From: an uncultured Lachnospiraceae bacterium
GTDB lineage: Bacteria; Bacillota; Clostridia; Lachnospirales; Lachnospiraceae
Length of the DNA stretch: 60,441 nucleotides
Assembly: GCA_930989745.1 (NCBI GenBank)
Contig: CAKNMY010000005.1
Location: forward strand, 1 to 60,441
Direction of reading: 5' to 3'
Part shown: positions 35,418 to 43,641 of the stretch, in pieces
Layout: the number at the start of each line of letters is the position of its first letter
Numbering within the stretch: position 1 is the stretch's first letter
Notes under the pieces: model-generated
Database searches by the model: none
The model's input: only the letters and a program-made list of their open reading frames with translations
Told to the model about the DNA's origin: nothing
Translations under genes and position numbers: made by a program

Positions 35418-35504
35418 GACAATGCTGTAAAATGATGATGAAACAAAAAAATAATTCCGCGCAGAGGATGACTTCTGTGCGATGACGGCAATAGGAGGCA
35501 AAAG

Positions 35505-36239
35505 ATGCTTACATTAAAAAACATATGCTGGACGCTTCCGGACGGCGAGGAGATCTTAAAGGGGATTGATCTGACGGTACAGACGGGCAAGCTGACCATT
35601 GTCACGGGACCGAACGGAGGCGGCAAGACTTCCCTTGCAAAGCTGGTTTCCGGCCTGGAGCATCCCACCTCAGGGGAAATCTGGCTGGATAATGTGGATA
35701 TCACCGATAAAAATATTACGGAACGTGCAAAACTCGGCGTCAGCTACGCCTTTCAGCAGCCGGTGCGGTTCAAAGGACTGACGGTGCGTGACCTGCTGAA
35801 GCTATCAGCAGGCGGAGAGCTGCAGGAGGACAGGCTGTGCAGCATTCTCGGAAAGGTGGGTCTGTGTACCCAGGACTATATTGACCGTGAGGTGAATGCA
35901 AGCCTTTCCGGCGGTGAGATCAAGAGAATTGAGATTGCCACGGTGCTCGCGAGAAAGGACAGAAAACTGGCGATTTTCGATGAACCGGAGGCGGGCATTG
36001 ACCTGTGGAGCTTTGCCGGGCTGGTAGACGTGTTCGAACGGCTCAAGAGAAAGGGAACCGAGACGCTTCTGGTTATTTCACACCAGGAAAGACTGCTGAA
36101 TATTGCGGATGATATCGTAGTGGTGGCGAACGGAAAGGTGCGTGCCGCAGGACCGAGGGAGGAGATTCTCCCGCAGCTTCTGGCGGATGAGAAGGCGGGA
36201 AGCTGCCCGATAGGAAAGGAGATACAAGGCGATGAATAA
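35505..36239 (+). CDS. sufC: Fe-S cluster assembly ATPase SufC
   Basis: 244-aa ABC-type ATPase of the SUF system. Walker A GPNGGGKTSLAKL (about 36-48), signature LSGGEIKRIEIA (about 136-147), Walker B AIFDEPEAGID. SufC binds the SufB-type scaffold to drive cluster assembly. It overlaps the next gene by 8 nt and that gene is a short SufB/D-like protein. No sufS, sufU or sufD is adjacent, so it fits a two-gene minimal SUF-like system. Confidence 0.9.
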   Translation: MLTLKNICWTLPDGEEILKGIDLTVQTGKLTIVTGPNGGGKTSLAKLVSGLEHPTSGEIWLDNVDITDKNITERAKLGVSYAFQQPVRFKGLTVRDLLKLSAGGELQEDRLCSILGKVGLCTQDYIDREVNASLSGGEIKRIEIATVLARKDRKLAIFDEPEAGIDLWSFAGLVDVFERLKRKGTETLLVISHQERLLNIADDIVVVANGKVRAAGPREEILPQLLADEKAGSCPIGKEIQGDE

Positions 36240-37155
36240 GGTGACGGAAGAAATTCTGAGGGAAGTTTCCGACTGGGACGGAAAAGAATTTGACGGCGCG
36301 TTCAATATCCGCGAGAACGGACAGTGCGCGGGCGTGCGCTCCACGGAGAATATCCGGATTGAGCCCAAGGAGGGCGGAAGAGGAATCGATATCTATATCG
36401 CGCCCGGCACCAAGAAGGAGAACGTCTACATTCCCGCATGCGTGACCGTAGGGAATATTGACGATGTGGTATATAATGATTTTCATGTCGGCGAGAACGC
36501 GGATGTGACAATTATCGCCGGATGCGGCGTTCACTCGGACGGCGAGGGCGAGGCGCGCCACAACGGAATTCACCGCTTTATGCTGGATCGCGGCGCGCAT
36601 GTAATCTATAAGGAGAAACATATCGGAAGCGGAACGGGCGTCGGACTGAAGAAGATTGATCCGGTTACGGATGTGGAGCTTGCCGAGGACGCGGTGCTTG
36701 AGATGGAGACGCTGCAGATCCGCGGTGTGGACAAAACCACGCGCACGACGCGGGGTGTTCTGAAAGACCGCGCGCGTCTGATTATTCATGAGAGCATTAT
36801 GACCGACGGGGAGGAGTATGCCAAGACGGAATTTGAGGTGGATATGCAGGGAGAGGACTCATCTGTGGACCTCGTATCACGTTCCGTGGCAAGAGACCAC
36901 TCCTATCAGGAGTATCATTCCAGAATCCTGGGCAATAACCGCTGCACCGGCCACTCCGAGTGCGACGCGATTCTCGTGGGCGAAGGAAAGGTGAATGCCG
37001 CGCCGGAGCTGTTTGCAGGAAATCTGGACGCCGCGCTGATTCATGAGGCGGCAATCGGAAAAATTGCGGGAGAACAGATCCTCAAGCTGCAGACACTGGG
37101 ACTTACGGAAGAAGAAGCGGAAGAGAAGATTATCGAGGGATTTTTAAGAGGATAA
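36232..37155 (+). CDS. sufB: Short SufB/SufD-family scaffold protein
   Basis: 307 aa, clearly shorter than SufB (about 470) or SufD (about 420). It keeps the beta-helix core and the C-terminal LEVRVDV-independent region HEAAIGKIAGEQILKLQTLGLTEEEA, typical of SufB/D ends, and lacks the N-terminal domain. Cysteines are few (CVTVG, CGVH, CTGHSECD), and the last group may hold the cluster. Paired with sufC it matches the reported minimal SUF-like (SmsBC) arrangement of anaerobes. Confidence 0.82.
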   Translation: MNKVTEEILREVSDWDGKEFDGAFNIRENGQCAGVRSTENIRIEPKEGGRGIDIYIAPGTKKENVYIPACVTVGNIDDVVYNDFHVGENADVTIIAGCGVHSDGEGEARHNGIHRFMLDRGAHVIYKEKHIGSGTGVGLKKIDPVTDVELAEDAVLEMETLQIRGVDKTTRTTRGVLKDRARLIIHESIMTDGEEYAKTEFEVDMQGEDSSVDLVSRSVARDHSYQEYHSRILGNNRCTGHSECDAILVGEGKVNAAPELFAGNLDAALIHEAAIGKIAGEQILKLQTLGLTEEEAEEKIIEGFLRG

Positions 37156-37160
37156 GTCAG

Positions 37161-38837
37161 ATGATTCGTACATTTCAGACACATGAAGTAAGAAAATCAC
37201 ATGAGCTGAGCGGCAGACTCTGGGAGTTTGCCCCGGTGGAGGAAGGAAAAGCAGGGGACAGCCGGATGACGGCGGTTCCCGGATGCTGGGAGAATATTCC
37301 AGGGTTTGAGAGTTACAGGGGAGAGGCAGTATACCGCACGTCGTTTTCAGCGCAGGGAAACGTGCGGCTGGAATTTAAGGGTGTCAGCCATACGGCGCAG
37401 GTGTATGTGGACGGAGAGAAAGCCGCGAAGCACTATAATGCGTATACGCCTTTTGATGTGGTGATTCCCGGAATGAAAGACGGCAGCCACACACTGGAAG
37501 TCAGGGTGGATAACCGCTTCAGCGAGGCGTCCGCGCTGCACGTCCCGAATGACTATATGACTTATGGCGGAATCACCCGGGCAGTCGTTCTGGAAGAGGT
37601 GCCGGATACCTATATCCAATGGGTGCATGTGACGCCGAAGCGCGCAGATCATGGATTTTCAGCTGATGTGGAGATCTGTGTGAGAAATGTAAGCGATGAA
37701 GCGCGCAAAGTTCAGCTCGCGGGCAGTCTTGCGGGAACCGAAATGGACTTTGGAAGTCTGGAGCTTCGCCCGCGGGAAGAGAGAAGCGTCTCTGGTACAT
37801 TCCTTTTCCCGGAAGCAGAGGAGTGGAGCATGGAACAGCCTAAGCTGTATTTGGTGAAGGTGAGTCTCTCTGACGGAGGCAGAATTGTGGATGATCTGAT
37901 CGACCGGGTGGGATTTCGGACCGTATCGGTGGAAGGAAACCGTATTCTGGTCAATGGAAGAGCGGTCAGGATTAAGGGCTTCTGCCGCCATGAAGATCAT
38001 CCGATGTTCGGCTGCGCTCTGCCTTACCAGGCAATGGTCCATGACCTGAATCTGATCAGAGATCTCGGGGCAAACTCCGTGAGGACATCCCATTATCCGA
38101 ATGATGAGATTTTCCTGGATCTGTGCGATGAACTCGGAATTCTCGTATGGGAAGAAAATCATGCCAGAGGGCTCAGCGAGGAGATGATGCGCAATCCCAA
38201 TTTTGAGCGCCAGTGCGAGGATGTGATCCGCGAGATGATCACCGCGCATTATAATCATTCGTGTATTTATATATGGGGAATCTTAAATGAGTGTGCCAGC
38301 CATACGCAGTACGGCAGGGAATGCTACGCAAAACAGTACGCTCTGATCCGGGAACTGGATACTTCAAGGCCGCGCTCTTCGGCAAGCTGCCAGTTTAAGA
38401 CGGATATCTGTTTTGGATATCCTGAGGTGGTATCTTACAATATCTATCCCCAGTGGTATCATGACGGCGGTGTGACCGAGACTGTGGACGGCCTGTACCA
38501 GTGGGTACAGAGGGAGACCGCGGGAGCCGGCAAACCGTTCCTGATTACGGAAATCGGAGCCGGAGCGATCTATGGATACCGCACGCCGACTCATGACAAA
38601 TGGTCGGAGGAGTACCAGGAGGAGACGCTCAGAAAGCAGATCACCGGAGTTATGGAGTATGAGGGATGCCAGGGCATGTATATCTGGCAGTTCTGCGATG
38701 TGCGGGTCAGCAGGGAATGGTTTGACAAGAGGCCGAAGACCATGAATAATAAGGGAATTGTGGATGATTACCGGAGAAGAAAACTGAGCTATGAGACAGT
38801 GAAAAAACTGTATCATGAATATCCGGATTATCTGTAG
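37161..38837 (+). CDS. Beta-glucuronidase, glycoside hydrolase family 2
   Basis: 558-aa cytosolic GH2 enzyme. Sugar-binding jelly-roll (about 15-150), immunoglobulin-like domain (about 150-250), TIM barrel. Acid/base Glu377 in WGILNEC, nucleophile Glu464 in ITEIGAG. The N-x-K motif NNK (529-531), aligning with NKK of E. coli GUS before the GI pair, points to glucuronide rather than galactoside specificity. The gene begins 5 bp after the SufB-like gene, and no signal peptide is seen. It would release glucuronate from drug, hormone or glycan glucuronides. Confidence 0.9.
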   Translation: MIRTFQTHEVRKSHELSGRLWEFAPVEEGKAGDSRMTAVPGCWENIPGFESYRGEAVYRTSFSAQGNVRLEFKGVSHTAQVYVDGEKAAKHYNAYTPFDVVIPGMKDGSHTLEVRVDNRFSEASALHVPNDYMTYGGITRAVVLEEVPDTYIQWVHVTPKRADHGFSADVEICVRNVSDEARKVQLAGSLAGTEMDFGSLELRPREERSVSGTFLFPEAEEWSMEQPKLYLVKVSLSDGGRIVDDLIDRVGFRTVSVEGNRILVNGRAVRIKGFCRHEDHPMFGCALPYQAMVHDLNLIRDLGANSVRTSHYPNDEIFLDLCDELGILVWEENHARGLSEEMMRNPNFERQCEDVIREMITAHYNHSCIYIWGILNECASHTQYGRECYAKQYALIRELDTSRPRSSASCQFKTDICFGYPEVVSYNIYPQWYHDGGVTETVDGLYQWVQRETAGAGKPFLITEIGAGAIYGYRTPTHDKWSEEYQEETLRKQITGVMEYEGCQGMYIWQFCDVRVSREWFDKRPKTMNNKGIVDDYRRRKLSYETVKKLYHEYPDYL

Positions 38838-38869
38838 GCAAAGATTAGGCAGAAGGAGTTGGGGAAATA

Positions 38870-38902
38870 AGAAGAGGACAGAGAATTTTCTGTCCTTTTC
38901 TT
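38870..38902. terminator. Bidirectional terminator
   Basis: GGACAGA (38876-38882) pairs with TCTGTCC (38889-38895), flanked by purine-rich and T-rich tracts, so it can work for both convergent genes. Confidence 0.7.
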
Positions 38903-38912
38903 ATGGAATAAA

Positions 38913-40526
38913 TCAAAGCACTTCAACCTGGCAGAAATGCTTTTTGCTTTTCTTTTCGTAGCTGATTCCTACTGCAAGAATACGCCCGGTATATCTGGGC
39001 TTTTCACCGAGCTTTCCGCGGAATCGGAGTGCGTAATTTTTCTCCCGTATCTGGCGGATTGCCTCTTCAGGAGTGTGATCTACTTTCAGCTCAAGAATGA
39101 TACAGTCGGCAGATCTGTCAGTCTCTGGATAGAAAATAAAATCTACAAACCCTCTTCCTGCCTTATCTTCGCGCTCAATGCGATAGGTGTCCCTGGCTGC
39201 GAGATAGACCAGATTCACGATGGCAGCCAGTTCAGTCTCATGGCTGTAGGAGAGCAGAGGTACCTCTGTATTATGCACAAGCTCCAGTATTTCTTCCATT
39301 GTACTGGTATCCCCGGAGAGTGTTGCGCGGAGCATGCGCCCGGATTCTTTTGAAAGGCGGTATACATAACCAAGAGAAGGCTCTCTTTGAAGAATCTCTG
39401 AAAATTGATCCATCAGTTCCTTGTTGGGAATTGATACATATCCGTTCTCACAGCTGAGAAAACCATAGACCACCATGGCGGAAAATATTTCTTCCTTCGT
39501 GTTCAGCTCCTGTGCAGTTGCCGCGTATTCCTGTATTTTGGCAGATATGGGAATACCGGATACCATAAGCGCGAGATCGTCTCTGACGGCATCTACATTG
39601 TGTTCGATATAATAAAATATTTCATCATACGGTCCGGAACTGGTCCAGTAATTGCTGAGGTTATTGTTGGTGAGCGACTGTACCACGGATCGGGGATTAT
39701 ACAGTTTTTCCCCGGACTTGGTGTGATAGCCGTCATACCAGTACTCGAGGCCGCTGCGCGATACAAGGGCAGGAGAGGTATTCTCCTGATAGCGCTGATA
39801 CAGCGTATCGACCTCCTGATCTGTAAAGCCGAAATATCCGGAAAAACGTTCCTCGGAAGCCATGGTATACTCGCTGAACATGTTCAGCTCTGAACCGCTG
39901 GAATACTTTGCGATGGGCAGAATGCCCGTCATATAGGCGAGCCGCACATAGGGCTTGTCTTTCAGCAAATCCCGCAGAAACATCAGGTATGATTTTTTAT
40001 CCTGCGGTGTAATAAAATCCTGGTGAAAAATGAAATCCCACTCATCCAGTACAAATAGAAAGCGCTCGGATGGATTTGCCTCAAAAATATCAAGCAGTAT
40101 ATCCACTACGCCTTCTCCGTCATAAAAATCCACACCGGGATAAGCTTTTTTTAAATCCCGGATCAGCCGGGAGGTGATTCTGCTGATGTACTGTTGGTAG
40201 GAGGTACACATTCCTCCAAGCTCATTAAAGGAGATGTGAATGACCGGATATTTGTTTCTGTATTCCTGATAACCGGGAGAGCGTGCAATGTAAAGAGAGT
40301 CAAATACTTCATGGGAATCATATGCCTGAGAAAAGAAAGAGACAATCATATTTGCCATAACCGTTTTGCCGAATCGTCTTGGTCTGGTAATGCAGATATG
40401 ATTATTTCCGGTCTGCATCAGAGGGAATAATTCTTCCAGCATTTTGGATTTGTCTATAAAGTATGGCATTTTCGTTTCGTCACTGAATAGGGTGTATGCC
40501 ACCCGGCTGTTCAAATAAACTCCCAT
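38913..40526 (-). CDS. AAA-ATPase-like / PD-(D/E)XK nuclease-fold protein
   Basis: 537-aa protein of the DUF1703-type family common in gut Bacteroidetes and Clostridia. N-terminal AAA-ATPase_like domain (about 5-280) with ITRPRRFGKTV (Walker A-like) and FVLDEWD (Walker B). The C-terminal PDDEXK_9 domain (about 420-537) has the nuclease-type motif with DFIFYPETD, then IILELKVD near 490. Function is not settled; these proteins are multi-copy in gut genomes and might act on DNA or in defence. GAGGCAGACT precedes ATG. Confidence 0.9.
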   Translation of the reverse strand: MGVYLNSRVAYTLFSDETKMPYFIDKSKMLEELFPLMQTGNNHICITRPRRFGKTVMANMIVSFFSQAYDSHEVFDSLYIARSPGYQEYRNKYPVIHISFNELGGMCTSYQQYISRITSRLIRDLKKAYPGVDFYDGEGVVDILLDIFEANPSERFLFVLDEWDFIFHQDFITPQDKKSYLMFLRDLLKDKPYVRLAYMTGILPIAKYSSGSELNMFSEYTMASEERFSGYFGFTDQEVDTLYQRYQENTSPALVSRSGLEYWYDGYHTKSGEKLYNPRSVVQSLTNNNLSNYWTSSGPYDEIFYYIEHNVDAVRDDLALMVSGIPISAKIQEYAATAQELNTKEEIFSAMVVYGFLSCENGYVSIPNKELMDQFSEILQREPSLGYVYRLSKESGRMLRATLSGDTSTMEEILELVHNTEVPLLSYSHETELAAIVNLVYLAARDTYRIEREDKAGRGFVDFIFYPETDRSADCIILELKVDHTPEEAIRQIREKNYALRFRGKLGEKPRYTGRILAVGISYEKKSKKHFCQVEVL

Positions 40527-40655
40527 AGTCTGCCTCCATAAAAAAATGAAATCGTTTACCGTTATTATAGCAGAAAATAACGCCCTGTCCAGAAAAACAG
40601 GCTGTGATCAGAGTGCGGGTTTTCTTAAAATTTCCGAAAGACTCCCCAAAATCTC

Positions 40656-40684
40656 TTGACAAATCCCGCTCTTCCTACTATATT
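40656..40684 (+). promoter_or_regulatory. Promoter of the T-box and valS
   Basis: TTGACA (40656-40661), 17 bp, TATATT (40679-40684). Transcription begins near 40691. Between this and the AAA gene start (40527-40655) I see no other feature. Confidence 0.8.
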
Positions 40685-40690
40685 AAAGGG

Positions 40691-40948
40691 CATAATCAAA
40701 AAGGCAGAGAAGAAGAGGAGTACGCTTCAGACCTCTGACAGAGAGGGACATTCATCGGCTGGGAGATGTCCTCAGGACGGGGAAGCGGAAGGTAGCTTTG
40801 GAGCCGGGCGGCTGAACGGATGAGTAGGCAGTCACGGATGATCTCCGTTAAAGGATCGAAGAGGTATGCCGCACGGCATACGAAGCAAGGTGGTACCGCG
40901 AGACATTCGCCCTTTGCACAGCTTTTAAGGCTGTGCAGAGGGTTTTTA
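40691..40948 (+). promoter_or_regulatory. T-box leader (valine) with terminator
   Basis: The T-box motif AAGGTGGTACCGCGAG (40887-40902) is unambiguous. The intrinsic terminator pairs CCCTTTGCACAGC (40910-40922) with GCTGTGCAGAGGG (40930-40942), then TTTTT. The specifier codon is probably GTA (40792-40794), a valine codon followed by a purine, and the TGGT of the T-box fits a tRNA with discriminator A. Uncharged tRNA-Val would favour the antiterminator and valS expression. The specifier position is inference. Confidence 0.9.
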
Positions 40949-40973
40949 TTTTCAATAAAAGAAGGAGGAAATC

Positions 40974-43619
40974 ATGAGCAAGGAACTCGCAAAGACTTAT
41001 GACCCGAAGGGTCTGGAAGAACGACTGTATCAGAAATGGCTGGATAAGGGATATTTTCACGCGCAGGTGAACAGGGACAAGAAGCCGTTCACGATCGTGA
41101 TGCCGCCGCCGAACGTAACGGGGCAGCTGCATATGGGACATGCGCTGGACAACACGATGCAGGACATCCTGATCCGTTTTAAGAGAATGCAGGGATATGA
41201 GGCGCTGTGGCAGCCGGGAACAGACCATGCGGCGATTGCAACAGAGGTAAAGGTCATTGAGAAGTTAAAAGAGCAGGGGATTGACAAGAACGAGATCGGA
41301 AGAGAAGAGTTCTTAAAGCACGCCTGGAAATGGAAAGAGGAGTACGGCGGAAAGATCGTCAATCAGCTGCAGAAGCTGGGTTCCTCCGCAGACTGGGAGC
41401 GCGAGAGATTTACAATGGACGAGGGCTGCTCCAAAGCGGTTACCGAAGTGTTCCTGAAGCTGTATGAGAAGGGCTACATCTACAAGGGCTCCCGTATCGT
41501 AAACTGGTGTCCGGTCTGCAAGACATCCATCTCTGACGCGGAGGTGGAGCACGAGGAGCAGGCAGGCCACTTCTGGCATATCAAATATCCGGTTGTGGGA
41601 TCTGACAATGAGTTCGTGGAAATCGCGACGACCCGTCCGGAGACCATGCTGGGAGATACTGCGGTAGCGGTAAATCCGAAGGACGAGCGCTATACGCATC
41701 TGGTTGGAAAGATGCTGAAGCTGCCGTTGACTGACAGGGAGATCCCTGTAGTGGCAGATCCGTACGTTGATATGGAGTTCGGTACCGGCTGCGTAAAGAT
41801 CACGCCGGCGCATGACCCGAACGACTTTGAAGTTGGAAAGCGTCACAATCTGCCGGAGATCAATATCATGAACGATGATGCCACCATGAATGAGAAGTGC
41901 GGAAAATATACAGGTATGGACCGCTATGAGGCGAGAAAAGCCATGGTGGAGGACTTAAAAGAGCTGGGACTGCTGGTGAAAGTGGAAGATCACAGCCATA
42001 ACGTGGGAACGCATGACCGCTGCAAGACCACGGTGGAGCCGATGGTGAAGCAGCAGTGGTTCGTGAAGATGGATGAGATGGCGAAAGCGGCGATCAAAGC
42101 GCTGGAGGACGGAGAACTGGAATTCGTTCCGGAGCGTTTTGACAAGACATACCTGCACTGGCTGGAAAATATCCGTGACTGGTGTATTTCCCGTCAGCTC
42201 TGGTGGGGACACAGAATTCCGGCGTACTACTGTGATGAGTGCGGGGAAATTGTTGTTGCTGCCGAAATGCCGGAAAAATGCCCGAAATGCGGATGCACGC
42301 ATCTGACGCAGGACCCTGATACACTGGATACCTGGTTCAGTTCCGCGCTGTGGCCGTTCTCCACGCTCGGATGGCCGGAGAAGACCGAGGAGCTGGAGTA
42401 TTTCTATCCGACCGATGTGCTGGTAACGGGTTATGACATCATTTTCTTCTGGGTAATCCGTATGGTATTCTCAGGCATCGAGCAGACCGGACAGGTGCCG
42501 TTCAGGCATGTGCTGATTCATGGCCTTGTGCGCGATTCCCAGGGACGCAAGATGAGCAAATCCCTCGGAAACGGCATTGATCCGCTGGAGGTTATCGACA
42601 AGTACGGCGCAGACGCGCTGCGTCTGACACTGATGACAGGAAATGCGCCGGGCAATGACATGCGCTTCTACTGGGAGCGCGTGGAGGCGAGCAGAAACTT
42701 TGCCAACAAAGTATGGAATGCTTCTCGTTTCATCATGATGAACCTTGAGAAAGCGCAGGTTCCGGAAGAAATGGATCTGAGCGCGCTGACGGATGCCGAC
42801 AAGTGGATTCTCTCCAAGTTCAACACCGTGGCAAAAGATGTGACTGACAATATGGAGAAGTTCGAGCTGGGCATCGCGGTTCAGAAGATTTATGATTTTA
42901 TCTGGGAGGAGTTCTGCGACTGGTATATCGAGATGGTGAAGCCGCGTCTGTACAGCGACGCCGATTCCACCAAGGCTGCGGCCCTCTGGACATTGAAGAC
43001 GGTTCTGGGAGGAGCCCTCAAGCTGCTCCATCCGTACATGCCGTTTGTGACAGAGGAGATCTACTGCACGCTGAATCCGGATGAGGAATCCATTATGATT
43101 TCTTCATGGCCGGAATACCGCAGTGACTGGGCGTTTACCGGGGAGGAGGCTGCCGTTGAGATAATCAAGGAGGCGGTAAGGGCAATTCGTACCGTTCGCA
43201 CCGGCATGAATGTGCCGCCGAGCAGAAAGGCTTCCGTTTACGTTGTTTCTGAGGATCCGGCAGTCAGAGAGACATTTGAGAAGGGCGCGCTGTTCTTCGC
43301 ATCCCTCGGATATGCCAGTGAGGTGAATGTGCAGGCAGACCGTACCGGCATTGCGGACGATGCTGTTTCTGCGGTGATTCCGCAGGCAGTGATCTATATT
43401 CCGTTCGCTGAGCTTGTGGATATTGACAAAGAAATCGAGCGCCTGAAGAAAGAGGAGCAGCGTCTGACCAAAGAGCTGGCGCGCGTAAACGGAATGCTGG
43501 GCAATGAGAAGTTTATCAGCAAGGCTCCGCAGGCAAAGATCGATGAGGAAAAGGCAAAACTGGAAAAATATACGCAGATGATGGAACAGGTGAAACAGAG
43601 ATTGGAACAGCTCGCATAA
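40974..43619 (+). CDS. valS: Valine-tRNA ligase
   Basis: 881-aa class Ia synthetase. It attaches valine to tRNA-Val. HIGH-type motif [12 protein letters not shown] (about 45-56), editing CP1 domain, zinc-finger-like CDECG...CPKCG (about 420-440), KMSKS motif [10 protein letters not shown] (about 523-532), and a C-terminal coiled coil (about 815-880). AAGGAGG precedes the ATG. The leader is a T-box. Confidence 0.98.
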   Translation: MSKELAKTYDPKGLEERLYQKWLDKGYFHAQVNRDKKPFTIVMPPPNVTGQLHMGHALDNTMQDILIRFKRMQGYEALWQPGTDHAAIATEVKVIEKLKEQGIDKNEIGREEFLKHAWKWKEEYGGKIVNQLQKLGSSADWERERFTMDEGCSKAVTEVFLKLYEKGYIYKGSRIVNWCPVCKTSISDAEVEHEEQAGHFWHIKYPVVGSDNEFVEIATTRPETMLGDTAVAVNPKDERYTHLVGKMLKLPLTDREIPVVADPYVDMEFGTGCVKITPAHDPNDFEVGKRHNLPEINIMNDDATMNEKCGKYTGMDRYEARKAMVEDLKELGLLVKVEDHSHNVGTHDRCKTTVEPMVKQQWFVKMDEMAKAAIKALEDGELEFVPERFDKTYLHWLENIRDWCISRQLWWGHRIPAYYCDECGEIVVAAEMPEKCPKCGCTHLTQDPDTLDTWFSSALWPFSTLGWPEKTEELEYFYPTDVLVTGYDIIFFWVIRMVFSGIEQTGQVPFRHVLIHGLVRDSQGRKMSKSLGNGIDPLEVIDKYGADALRLTLMTGNAPGNDMRFYWERVEASRNFANKVWNASRFIMMNLEKAQVPEEMDLSALTDADKWILSKFNTVAKDVTDNMEKFELGIAVQKIYDFIWEEFCDWYIEMVKPRLYSDADSTKAAALWTLKTVLGGALKLLHPYMPFVTEEIYCTLNPDEESIMISSWPEYRSDWAFTGEEAAVEIIKEAVRAIRTVRTGMNVPPSRKASVYVVSEDPAVRETFEKGALFFASLGYASEVNVQADRTGIADDAVSAVIPQAVIYIPFAELVDIDKEIERLKKEEQRLTKELARVNGMLGNEKFISKAPQAKIDEEKAKLEKYTQMMEQVKQRLEQLA

Positions 43620-43641
43620 GGACTGGGAAAGGATTTGAAAA

